Assembly: GCA_903834145.1 (NCBI GenBank)
Contig: CAILHY010000016.1
Location: 1 to 64,000 of the forward strand
Source: an uncultured Actinomycetes bacterium
GTDB taxonomy: Bacteria; Actinomycetota; Actinomycetes; Nanopelagicales; Nanopelagicaceae
Direction: 5' to 3'
Length of the DNA: 64,000 nucleotides
A program made the translations under genes and the position numbers. How positions within the stretch are numbered: position 1 is the first letter of the stretch; each line of letters opens with the position of its first letter. This document shows, piece by piece, positions 46,402 to 54,915 of the stretch. The notes below the pieces were generated by a model. The model had not been told where the DNA came from and did no database searches. It saw nothing but the letters and a program-made list of their open reading frames with translations.

Positions 46402-47342
46402 GCGCTGGGTCCGATGTAACAATTGGTTGGATTGGCGCAGGACGTATGGGATTTGCCATGGTCTCGCGCATTCTTAAAGCAGGCCATACCGTAAAGGTGT
46501 ACAACCGCACCAAAGCCAAGGCTGAACCGCTGAAGGAATATGGCGCAGTGATCGTGGACAACATTTCTGAACTTGCCGATTGTGACATCGTCTTTTCGAT
46601 GGTCTCCTCATCGCCAGATCTCTTGCAGATCACCATCGGCGAAGGTGGCGTGCTTGTTCAAGAGAAGGCACCTCGGATGTTCGTTGACTGCTCTACGGTA
46701 GATGACACCGCATCTCAGAAAGTTCGAGAAGCAGCTCTTTCTCGAGGAGTGAAATATCTCGTCGCACCAGTTTCTGGAAACGGCAAAGTTGTTAAGGCTG
46801 GAATGTTGACGCAAGTTGTATCAGGCCCTCGTGATGCATTTGATGAAGTAGAGGAAATCTTGAAGTTAATGTCACGAGGTGTCACATACGTGGGCGAAGG
46901 AGATTTAGCCCGCTTAGTGAAATTGGCACACAACATTTTCCTCGGAGTTGTTACTCAATCCATGGCCGAGATTACTGTCTTCACTGAGAAAGCCGGAGTG
47001 CCACGTTCAGCATTCTTAGCCTTCCTGAATGATTCGGTCATGGGATCGGTCTTTACTCGTTACAAGACACCAGCATTTGTGAATCTCGATATGACCACTA
47101 CTTTTACGCCGATCTTGCTTCGTAAGGATTTTGATCTCGGGTTGGCTGCGGCCCGCAAACTTGAAGTTCCGATGCCGGTTGCATCAAGTGCCCATCAAGC
47201 AGTGCAGCAAGCAATTGGCCATGGAAATACGGATATGGATTTTGCAGTTCTACTTTTGGAACAAGCAAAGGCATCTGGGATGGAATTAGTTTCGGAAAAT
47301 AAAGCAATTGCAGATGGACTCGAGAGCAAAGAAGGTAAGTAG
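46398..47342 (+). CDS. NAD(P)-dependent beta-hydroxyacid dehydrogenase (HIBADH family)
   Basis: A 314-residue oxidoreductase of the 3-hydroxyisobutyrate / tartronate semialdehyde reductase family. The N-terminus IGWIGAGRMGFAMV is the dinucleotide fold; VDCSTVDD and VAPVSGNGKVVKAG are substrate-loop signatures; the catalytic Lys is in LVKLAHNIFL. It is coupled to LivF and probably oxidises a hydroxyacid derived from the imported compound. The substrate cannot be assigned from sequence. Confidence 0.9.
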   Translation: MSAGSDVTIGWIGAGRMGFAMVSRILKAGHTVKVYNRTKAKAEPLKEYGAVIVDNISELADCDIVFSMVSSSPDLLQITIGEGGVLVQEKAPRMFVDCSTVDDTASQKVREAALSRGVKYLVAPVSGNGKVVKAGMLTQVVSGPRDAFDEVEEILKLMSRGVTYVGEGDLARLVKLAHNIFLGVVTQSMAEITVFTEKAGVPRSAFLAFLNDSVMGSVFTRYKTPAFVNLDMTTTFTPILLRKDFDLGLAAARKLEVPMPVASSAHQAVQQAIGHGNTDMDFAVLLLEQAKASGMELVSENKAIADGLESKEGK

Positions 47343-47344
47343 CC

Positions 47345-48589
47345 ATGAGCAATCACAAGTCACTCCAAGCCCCCGGACATATGGGAGTGGACTACGAAAC
47401 GCGCGTTGATTTTGACCGCCTTCGTAAGTACAGGATTGGCCGTGCCAAAGACGCGCTCGCTGGTAGCGAATGTGGCTCCTTCTTGCTCTTTGACTTTTAC
47501 AACATCCGATACACCACACAAACATGGGTGGGCGGAGCACTTGGCGACAAGATGACTCGTTATTCACTGCTTACTCGCGGCGGAGATCCAATGTTGTGGG
47601 ATTTCGGTTCTGCGGTGCGCCACCACAAACTGTATTCACCATGGCTTAAACCAGAAAACAATCGCCCAGGCATGTTGGGTATGCGTGGAGCCGTTGCACC
47701 ATCTGCTGGTCTTATGGAAGCTGCAGTGAAGGAAATCAAGGGGCTTCTGATTGATGCAGGAGTTGTGAATGAACCAGTAGGTATAGACATTGTCGAACCA
47801 GCATTTCTCTTTGAAATGCAACGTCAAGGACTCAAAGTTGTAGACGCCCAGCAATACATGTTGGATGCGCGCCTTATTAAATCCGAAGATGAAATCATGC
47901 TTCTCAACCAAGCAGCTGCAATGGTGGATGGTGTGTATCAAAACATTGTTGATGTGTTGAAGCCAGGAATTCGCGAGAACGAAATTGTCGCCCTTGCTAA
48001 CAAGCGTCTCTATGAAATGGGTTCCGATCAAGTAGAAGCGATCAATGCAATATCGGGTGAGCGCTGCAATCCTCATCCACATAATTTCACAGATCGCATT
48101 ATTCGCCCAGGGGATCAAGCATTCTTTGACATCATCCATTCTTATAACGGATATCGCACCTGCTACTACCGAACCTTCTCTGTCGGTAGTGCAACGAATT
48201 CCCAACGCGATGCTTACACAAAGGCGCGTGAATGGATGGATGCCGCGATCAACATCGTCAAAGTTGGCGTGGGTACAGATGACATTGCTCGGGTTTGGCC
48301 GAAAGCGGAAGAGTTTGGCTTTGAAAGCGAGCTCGCAGCATTTGGTTTGCAATTTGGCCACGGCTTAGGACTGGGTCTTCATGAGCGTCCAATTATTTCC
48401 AGGCTCAACAGTTTGGATAATCCGGTGGAGATTCAAGCGGGAATGGTCTTTGCGCTTGAGACATATTGCCCAGCATCTGATGGTGTTTCGGCTGCGCGCA
48501 TCGAAGAGGAAATTGTTGTGACGGATACAGGTGTGCACGTTCTGACCAAGTTTCCTGCTCAAGAACTCTTCATTGCTAACCCTTATTAG
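47345..48589 (+). CDS. M24 (pita-bread fold) protein with one altered metal ligand
   Basis: A 414-residue protein with an N-terminal creatinase-type domain (residues 1-165) and a C-terminal M24 catalytic domain. By alignment to methionine aminopeptidase motifs, D262, H339, E372 and E387 fit four metal ligands, but the second Asp is replaced by C273 in YRTCYYRTF. Length and layout resemble non-peptidase M24 enzymes such as creatinase or the DMSP lyase DddP as well as Xaa-Pro peptidases. It may therefore be a hydrolase or lyase acting on the imported small molecule. The spacing from the dehydrogenase is 2 bp. Confidence 0.82.
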   Translation: MSNHKSLQAPGHMGVDYETRVDFDRLRKYRIGRAKDALAGSECGSFLLFDFYNIRYTTQTWVGGALGDKMTRYSLLTRGGDPMLWDFGSAVRHHKLYSPWLKPENNRPGMLGMRGAVAPSAGLMEAAVKEIKGLLIDAGVVNEPVGIDIVEPAFLFEMQRQGLKVVDAQQYMLDARLIKSEDEIMLLNQAAAMVDGVYQNIVDVLKPGIRENEIVALANKRLYEMGSDQVEAINAISGERCNPHPHNFTDRIIRPGDQAFFDIIHSYNGYRTCYYRTFSVGSATNSQRDAYTKAREWMDAAINIVKVGVGTDDIARVWPKAEEFGFESELAAFGLQFGHGLGLGLHERPIISRLNSLDNPVEIQAGMVFALETYCPASDGVSAARIEEEIVVTDTGVHVLTKFPAQELFIANPY

Positions 48590-48627
48590 TATTTGATGAG
48601 CACAGGCAGATTGGAGTCGAAACTTTC

Positions 48628-49158
48628 ATGACGGATGCACAGAAGGGTCTGCCTGGTCTTCGGGGACTAGATCATGTTGGAATCACCGTTCCAGATCTCG
48701 AACAAGCGACCAGATTTCTCATTGATGTAATTGGCTGTGAATACATGTACACCCTTGGACCTTTCCAGAGTGATGAAAATTGGATGGCCGAACATTTAGG
48801 TGTGCATCCGCGTGCCGTCATGCAGGAGCTGCATTTCTTTCGATGTGGCGGACAAGCTGTTTTTGAAGTCTTTCAATATTCCGCTCCTGATCAAAATCTC
48901 ACGCCTCCCAAGAACAGTGACGTCGGAGGTCATCACGTTGCGCTGTATGTAGAAGATATGGATGAAGCAGTTGCACACTTGAAATCCCACAATGTCGAGA
49001 TTTTTGATGCACCAACTTCCAGCAAAGGTGCAAGTGAAGGTCAACGTTGGCTCTATTTCCGTGCTCCGTGGGGCATGCAATTTGAACTCGTTTCATATCC
49101 GCAAGGCAAAGCTTTTGATCATCATCCTGAAAGCTTCGAAAAGAAAGTGGTGAACTAA
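48628..49158 (+). CDS. VOC (glyoxalase/dioxygenase superfamily) protein
   Basis: A 176-residue protein with two beta-alpha-beta-beta-beta modules: GLDHVGITVPDLEQATRFL at residue 13 and HHVALYVEDMDEAVAHL near residue 110. Potential metal ligands are the His of LDHVG and HHVAL, a Glu in AVFEVFQ and the Glu of MQFELVSYP. Substrate and reaction are unknown; VOC members include glyoxalases, epimerases and dioxygenases. The stop directly abuts the E1 GTG start. Confidence 0.88.
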   Translation: MTDAQKGLPGLRGLDHVGITVPDLEQATRFLIDVIGCEYMYTLGPFQSDENWMAEHLGVHPRAVMQELHFFRCGGQAVFEVFQYSAPDQNLTPPKNSDVGGHHVALYVEDMDEAVAHLKSHNVEIFDAPTSSKGASEGQRWLYFRAPWGMQFELVSYPQGKAFDHHPESFEKKVVN

Positions 49159-51357
49159 GTGGTTCTGCACAATAAGCACAAGTCCTTATCTCCATGGGTA
49201 GAGGTTGTCACCACAAATGAAGATTGGGATCACGCTTCGCCGGATCTACTTAAGACCATGCTCACGCAACTCGTCCTTATCCGAACGTTTGAAGAGTATG
49301 TTCTTGAACTTTCCAGTGCAGGTTTGATTCACGGACCTGCACACTCCAGCGTCGGCCAAGAAGGTGGCGCTGTTGGCTCTGTCATGTCACTCACCTCAGT
49401 TGATTCAGTCAATGGCTCCCATCGCGGTCACCATCAGTTCTTAGCAAAAGTGATCAAGCACCTCTCACCTAATGGTCTTGATCCCGAAGCAGAAATCTCA
49501 CAAGACATTAGAGATGTCATGCTAAAAACACTTGCAGAGATTTGCGGATTAGATCGCGGGTTTAGTCATGGACGTGGCGGGTCCATGCACTTGCAGTGGA
49601 TTGAAGCTGGTGCGATGGGCACGAACGCCATTGTCGGTGGAGGTGTTCCACTTGCAGCGGGCTTTGCGTGGTCACATCGACAAGCGGGCACAGACGCGGT
49701 CTCTGTCACCTACTTTGGCGACGGTGCAATCAATATTGGTTCCACATTAGAAACTTTCAATTTAGCTTCAGCGTGGAAACTTCCGATCTGTTTCTTTGTT
49801 GAAAATAATCTTTACGCGGTCTCCACGCACGTGAGTGAATCAACGGGCGAACCTCGACTTTCTGCGCGCGGGCAAGGGTTTGGAATTCACAGTTGGAAAG
49901 TGGATGGAATGAATCCACTTGCAGTGCATATTGCTATGGAAGAAGCGGTTGCACATATGCGCGCTGGTAATGGTCCAACGATTATCGAGGCCGAGGTCTA
50001 CCGATTCTTCCACCAAAATGGATCTTTCCCAGGAAGTGCTTTTGGATATCGCTCAAAGGAAGAAGAAGCGCATTGGCGCGCACGCGACCCCATTCTTCAA
50101 GTAACTGATCACTTAATTCGCAGAGGATTGATTACTCAAGAGAAAGTGGACGCGCTGATCTCACGCGCGAAAGAGACAATGTCGGCAATGGGTGATGTAC
50201 TTCTTGAGCCACTACCTGGTGGCAAGCCCGGGCAACGTCAGATCAAACCATCTGAATGGCCCAATCCGGATTTTGTTGATGTAGGAATTCGCGGAGATCT
50301 CTCCGAATTTAACGGTGCACACATTGCCGACCTTGATACCTATAGCGCCGACATTGTCGAAGGTAAATTCATCGACTCCGTTGCAGCCGTAATGGGCCGA
50401 CGAATGGAAACCGATAACACAGTTGTCGTTATGGGCGAAGACGTTCATAAACTTGCCGGCGGCACCAATGGAGCAACTAAAGGATTGAAAGATCGCTTCC
50501 CGGATCGCATTCTCGGTACTCCTATCAGCGAGAACGCGTTTACGGGCCTTGGTGGCGGAATGGCAATTGATGGCCGTTACAAACCAGTCGTTGAGTTTAT
50601 GTACGCGGACTTTATGTGGGTTGCCGCCGATCAACTCTTTAATCAAATTGGAAAAGCACGACATATGTTTGGCGGCACAGGTCCCGTTCCCTTGGTCTTG
50701 CGCAGCAAAATTGCAATGGGTTCTGGGTACGGGTCTCAACATTCAATGGATCCTGCTGGTGTAATGGCAACCAATCCCGGCTGGCGCATCGTTGCACCGT
50801 CTACGCCATTTGATTACGTCGGACTCATGAACAGCGCGTTGCTATGCAAGGACCCCGTGATCGTTCTCGAACACGTAGATCTTTACGCCACCATGGGACC
50901 AAGTCCGACAACAGATTTGGATTACCACTTGCCCGTGGGTAAAGCTGCGATACGTCGGGAAGGTTCTGAGATCACAATCATTTCCTATCTAGCCATGACC
51001 AACTTTGTTCTTGATGCAGTTAACACCGTGGGCAGTGTTGATGCTGAAGTTATTGATCTTCGATGGCTAGATCGCGCGAGTATTGATTGGGACACAATAG
51101 GTGCGAGCATTCGAAAGACTAACAATGTGCTTATCGCCGAACAAGGTTCGATCGGTACTTCCTATGGCGGATGGTTGGCTGATGAAATTCAGCGTCGATA
51201 TTTTGATTGGCTCGACGCTCCTATTGAGCGAGTTACCGGTGGCGTTGCCTCACCAAGCATCAGCAAAGTTCTAGAACGCGCCGCTATTGCTAAGAGTGAA
51301 GAAGTAGTAAAGAAGCTTAACGAGCTCAGTGCGAACAATCGTTTGAAAAGGAACTAA
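49159..51357 (+). CDS. 2-oxoacid dehydrogenase E1, fused alpha-beta subunits
   Basis: A thiamine-diphosphate E1 of 732 residues combining an alpha half (about 1-375) and a beta half (about 395-732). The TPP motif runs from FGDGAINIG to ENNLYAVST, and the beta half starts KFIDSVAAVMGRRMETDN and includes GTPISENAFTGLGGGMA. The best matches in kind are branched-chain 2-oxoacid or acetoin dehydrogenase E1. It is followed by the E2 gene after 2 bp; no E3 gene is in the window. The substrate is unknown but probably derives from the upstream hydroxyacid dehydrogenase. Confidence 0.9.
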   Translation: MVLHNKHKSLSPWVEVVTTNEDWDHASPDLLKTMLTQLVLIRTFEEYVLELSSAGLIHGPAHSSVGQEGGAVGSVMSLTSVDSVNGSHRGHHQFLAKVIKHLSPNGLDPEAEISQDIRDVMLKTLAEICGLDRGFSHGRGGSMHLQWIEAGAMGTNAIVGGGVPLAAGFAWSHRQAGTDAVSVTYFGDGAINIGSTLETFNLASAWKLPICFFVENNLYAVSTHVSESTGEPRLSARGQGFGIHSWKVDGMNPLAVHIAMEEAVAHMRAGNGPTIIEAEVYRFFHQNGSFPGSAFGYRSKEEEAHWRARDPILQVTDHLIRRGLITQEKVDALISRAKETMSAMGDVLLEPLPGGKPGQRQIKPSEWPNPDFVDVGIRGDLSEFNGAHIADLDTYSADIVEGKFIDSVAAVMGRRMETDNTVVVMGEDVHKLAGGTNGATKGLKDRFPDRILGTPISENAFTGLGGGMAIDGRYKPVVEFMYADFMWVAADQLFNQIGKARHMFGGTGPVPLVLRSKIAMGSGYGSQHSMDPAGVMATNPGWRIVAPSTPFDYVGLMNSALLCKDPVIVLEHVDLYATMGPSPTTDLDYHLPVGKAAIRREGSEITIISYLAMTNFVLDAVNTVGSVDAEVIDLRWLDRASIDWDTIGASIRKTNNVLIAEQGSIGTSYGGWLADEIQRRYFDWLDAPIERVTGGVASPSISKVLERAAIAKSEEVVKKLNELSANNRLKRN

Positions 51358-51359
51358 TC

Positions 51360-52544
51360 TTGGCTCACTTATTACGTATGCCAGAGACTATGGCTAACTC
51401 CGTTGAAGCAATTATTCAGCGGTGGTATGTCGATGAAGGCGTTGACTATGCCGCTGGATCAACCATTCTGGCCATCGAAACAGAGAAGGCAGTTGTCGAT
51501 ATCGAGGAAGAAAAGGCCGGCGTAATTTTGCGCAAACTTTTCCCAGAGAATAAAGCCGTTGAGGTAGGCGTACCGATTGCCCTCATCGGTGCTCCTGGTG
51601 AAAAGGTTGATGATATTGACGCGCTTCTGGAAACACTCGGCGTTGATGCAGTTGCGGCCAAGACGGAAAAGACTGTGACGGCCACGCCAGTCCCCACGAG
51701 CGCAGCTCCCATCGTTGTTGAACATATTGAAGCCGGAGATCGGATTTTTGCTTCTCCTTTGGCTCGTAAATTGGCAAAGGAAAAAGGTTTATCTCTAGCT
51801 CAACTCATTGGAACTGGACCCAACGGACGAATAACTCGTAATGACGTGCACTCTGCAAAAGAATTAGGTTATGAAGTAATTCCACATTCCATGATGCGCA
51901 AAGCTATTGCATCACGACTGGTGCAGAGCAAGCAAGAGGTTCCACATTTCTATCTGCGAGCAACTGCGCAAGCTGACACGCTTTTGGCCTTGCGAACAGA
52001 ACTCAATAGCCAAGGTAAAACCAAGATTTCAGTCAACGACATGATCGTGAAGATTGCAGCACGCGCCCATGTTCTAGTACCGGACGTCAATGTAATTTGG
52101 ACCCCTACGGCGCTTCATAAGTTTGAGAAAGTGGATATCTCTATAGCGGTCGCAGGCGAACGTGGTCTTGTAACTCCGGTAATTCGCGATGTAGATAGCA
52201 AATCCGTCTTTGAAATTGCTGATGTGGTCCTGGATTTCAAAACTCGTATCAGCGCCAATCAACTTAAACAGAACGAAATTGAAGGCGGGTCCTTAAGTAT
52301 TTCTAACTTAGGAATGTATGGGACGGAAGAATTTGCTGCCATCATAAATCCGCCTCAGGCGGCAATTTTGGCTGTTGGCGCCGCCCGTAAAGAAGCAATC
52401 GTGATCGATGACAAAATCGAGATTGTCAGCGTTATTCATTTCACGCTTTCGGTGGATCATCGGTCGGTGGATGGGGCTTTGGCTGCGCAATGGATGCAAG
52501 TATTTGTCGGACTTATTCAAGAGCCACGAGAAATCCTTCTTTAG
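51360..52544 (+). CDS. 2-oxoacid dehydrogenase E2 (dihydrolipoamide acyltransferase)
   Basis: A 394-residue E2 starting TTG 51360. Domains in order: one lipoyl domain (residues 1-80, lipoyl Lys in ETEKAVVDI), a Pro/Ala linker, a peripheral subunit-binding domain (FASPLARKLAKEKGLSLAQL ... GRITRNDV) and the acyltransferase core with DHRSVDG near the C-terminus, holding the catalytic His and Asp. It forms the core of the complex with the fused E1. E3 must come from elsewhere in the genome. Confidence 0.92.
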   Translation: MAHLLRMPETMANSVEAIIQRWYVDEGVDYAAGSTILAIETEKAVVDIEEEKAGVILRKLFPENKAVEVGVPIALIGAPGEKVDDIDALLETLGVDAVAAKTEKTVTATPVPTSAAPIVVEHIEAGDRIFASPLARKLAKEKGLSLAQLIGTGPNGRITRNDVHSAKELGYEVIPHSMMRKAIASRLVQSKQEVPHFYLRATAQADTLLALRTELNSQGKTKISVNDMIVKIAARAHVLVPDVNVIWTPTALHKFEKVDISIAVAGERGLVTPVIRDVDSKSVFEIADVVLDFKTRISANQLKQNEIEGGSLSISNLGMYGTEEFAAIINPPQAAILAVGAARKEAIVIDDKIEIVSVIHFTLSVDHRSVDGALAAQWMQVFVGLIQEPREILL

Positions 52545-52641
52545 TTTTTGACGTTCGAAAACCCTTGCGTAGTTGAGAAATCCTCCTACGATTGGGAAAC
52601 TGCCAACAAGCCACATTCACGATGACCCATAAAGGAGAGTT

Positions 52642-54060
52642 ATGAGTTCCCAAGCAGGTAAGAATCAGGATGCATCTCTAGGTTCCGAGCAACTGGGACT
52701 TGGTGATGTCATTGTTTTAGCGCTGGCTAGTTCGGGTCCAACGCAATCAATAGCGGTCAGTCTTGCTGCAATTGTGGCTGCAGTTTCCTACGCGGGTATC
52801 GTCCCGATCTTCCTCTGCTTGATTCCGATGCTTGGAATTGCCATTGGTTATCGCCGGCTAAATGCCTGGCAATCTGATGCTGGAGCAACTTTCGGATGGG
52901 TTGGTCGTGCACTCAATCCCAAAGCAGGTTTTCTTGCTGGCTGGTTGATGCTTCTTTATTACGTAGTTGGAACAGTAAGTTTGACGATTCCACTTGGAAC
53001 ATATTCGCTGAGTTTGTTTAGCGACAAGCTTGCGAATAATAATTTTGCCGTTGCCGTGGCTGGAACCATTCTGGATCTGCTAGTACTTTTTGTGGCAGCG
53101 CGCGGAATCAAACTCTCGGCCCGCTTTCAGTGGGGTTGGGCGGTTTTCGAATATGTGTTGCTCCTTGGATTTGGAATTCTTGCCCTTGTTAAAATTTATG
53201 GAAGCCACCTGGCAGGCTCGGTTCATGCCAGTTCTTCTTGGTTCACACTCTCAGGTGCAGGTGGATTTCATGCGCTCCTTTCCGGAATTCTGATTGCGAT
53301 ATTCCTTTACTCTGGCTGGGATACGGCCGCATATGTAGGCGAAGAATCCAAAGGCAAGTCCTCTGGTGATGCAGCCCTACTCAGTGTTGTTCTCTTGTTC
53401 TTTATTTATAGTTTTGCGGTTTTCGCATTCCAGGGAGTAGTTCCTGCTGATGCCCTTCAAAAGAACTCAGGAAATATATTGAGTTATATCGGTCAAGTAT
53501 TAGGCGGTAGCGTCTGGGCAAAAGTAATGGTGATAGCTGTGCTTGGCGGAACTCTAGCTTCGTTGCAGGCTGCCATTGTTTCTTCATCGCGTATTGGTTT
53601 CTCGATGGGACGCGAGCGCGTTATTCCACAGTGGTTTGCGAAGGTAAGTCCTCGTTGGATGACTCCGATAAACGGCACGCTTCTCTTTGGAAGTTTGAAC
53701 ATTCTTTTCCTTTGGGGCGCACTCTCACTCGACACCATTGGCACCGCACTTTCAGACATCATCTCCACTTTAGGGCTATTTGCTGCGACTTTTTATGCCC
53801 TAACAGCCACAGCTGCCGTTTGGTATTACAGGAGAGTTGTGACTCAATCGCCGAAAGATTTCATTCTTGGCGGAGTTCTTCCTGGATTTGGTGCCTTGTT
53901 CATGATTTTTGTTGTGGTGTATTCCTTAAGTAGTGGTGCGCTCACAGGTGTTGAACTCGCGACAGGTGGAGGGTTATTGGTCGCTGGTGTAGTGATGGCC
54001 TTTGTGGCAAAATCATTGAGTCATTCTGCATTCTTTACAAACGACAGAGAGTCGCACTAA
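52642..54060 (+). CDS. APC-family amino acid permease
   Basis: A 472-residue secondary transporter with about twelve helices. LGLGDVIVLALASSGPTQSIAV and DAGATFGWVGRALNPKAGFLAGW match the APC family substrate-helix regions, and GWDTAAYVGEESKGKSSGDA is the conserved helix 6-7 loop. AAAGGAGAG precedes ATG 52642. The partner regulator begins 2 bp downstream. The substrate is likely an amino acid or amine; specificity is unknown. Confidence 0.9.
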   Translation: MSSQAGKNQDASLGSEQLGLGDVIVLALASSGPTQSIAVSLAAIVAAVSYAGIVPIFLCLIPMLGIAIGYRRLNAWQSDAGATFGWVGRALNPKAGFLAGWLMLLYYVVGTVSLTIPLGTYSLSLFSDKLANNNFAVAVAGTILDLLVLFVAARGIKLSARFQWGWAVFEYVLLLGFGILALVKIYGSHLAGSVHASSSWFTLSGAGGFHALLSGILIAIFLYSGWDTAAYVGEESKGKSSGDAALLSVVLLFFIYSFAVFAFQGVVPADALQKNSGNILSYIGQVLGGSVWAKVMVIAVLGGTLASLQAAIVSSSRIGFSMGRERVIPQWFAKVSPRWMTPINGTLLFGSLNILFLWGALSLDTIGTALSDIISTLGLFAATFYALTATAAVWYYRRVVTQSPKDFILGGVLPGFGALFMIFVVVYSLSSGALTGVELATGGGLLVAGVVMAFVAKSLSHSAFFTNDRESH

Positions 54061-54062
54061 AT

Positions 54063-54860
54063 ATGTCTTCAGCTGATGTGCCAAAGAAATTACGATATGA
54101 AGCAGTAAAGGATCTGGTCATCTCGATCATTAACGACCAGAAATTGGTGCCGGGTGATCGACTGCCAAGTTCCACGGAGTTGGTGGAGACATCTGGAGTC
54201 AGTTCAATTTCAGTGCGCCGAGCCCTGGATGAACTAGAACGCGAAGGACGCATCCAACGCCATCAAGGAATCGGCACCTTCGTTGCGCAACCGCGCATTG
54301 TGAGCGAACCATCCCGACTCGGAGATTTACTTGCAACATTGGGTGGAGGCAATGGCGAAAAAGAGTTGGCAACCGAACTCATTAGTTTGCGAGTTGGTAT
54401 GCCGGGCGCCACTATTGCTCAAACTCTGCGTATTAGTACGGGGCAACCTGTGTGGGAAGTAGTGCGAGGACGACGCGTTGCAGGTGAGCCAGCAATTGTG
54501 GAGCGCGCGATTTTGCCATTGCAAATGGTTCCATCACTTGAAGAAAGTTATTTAGCAAAGGGTGGATCGCTCTACAAATTTCTTGCCGAAAAACACGGCA
54601 TCATTGATCATTCCGAAGAGCAATATATTGAAGTCTCCTTACCTGGAACCCTCGAGCGAAATTGGCTCAATCTTCCGGCTCGCGAATTAGCTGTCACCGT
54701 TAAGGGAGTGAGTTTTAACGAAGAAGGCGTTCCCTTTGATTGCTTCCAACAGACCTATCCTGCTCAACGTTTTGTTTTCTATGTTTCAGGGTCTAAGGAA
54801 CACCGACTCTTAAACGCCCCAGATCGCGATGATTGGACTGTTACCTCCCTGACTCAATAG
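54063..54860 (+). CDS. GntR-family regulator (HutC/UTRA type)
   Basis: A 265-residue regulator with an N-terminal winged HTH (GDRLPSSTELVETSGVSSISVRRALDELEREGRI) and a C-terminal UTRA-like ligand domain (VWEVVRGRRVAGEPAIVERAIL). It lies 2 bp after the APC permease and 48 bp before the aminotransferase, so it probably controls one or both. The inverted repeat GTGTC/GACAC at the aminotransferase start is a candidate site. Confidence 0.9.
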   Translation: MSSADVPKKLRYEAVKDLVISIINDQKLVPGDRLPSSTELVETSGVSSISVRRALDELEREGRIQRHQGIGTFVAQPRIVSEPSRLGDLLATLGGGNGEKELATELISLRVGMPGATIAQTLRISTGQPVWEVVRGRRVAGEPAIVERAILPLQMVPSLEESYLAKGGSLYKFLAEKHGIIDHSEEQYIEVSLPGTLERNWLNLPARELAVTVKGVSFNEEGVPFDCFQQTYPAQRFVFYVSGSKEHRLLNAPDRDDWTVTSLTQ

Positions 54861-54872
54861 GCAATGGGGTTC

Positions 54873-54900
54873 TTGCTTAATTCAATATGCAGAGTATAAA
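54873..54900 (+). promoter_or_regulatory. promoter of a probably leaderless aminotransferase mRNA
   Basis: TTGCTT (54873-54878) and TATAAA (54895-54900) are 16 bases apart. The start codon ATG 54909 lies only 8 bases after the -10 box, so the mRNA should begin at or very near it. No Shine-Dalgarno is present. Confidence 0.55.
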
Positions 54901-54915
54901 GTGTCGCCATGACAC
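54901..54915 (+). promoter_or_regulatory. possible GntR operator over the aminotransferase start
   Basis: GTGTC (54901-54905) and GACAC (54911-54915) are perfect inverted arms around five bases and cover the expected transcription start and the ATG. Their position would suit repression by the upstream GntR regulator. Confidence 0.4.
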
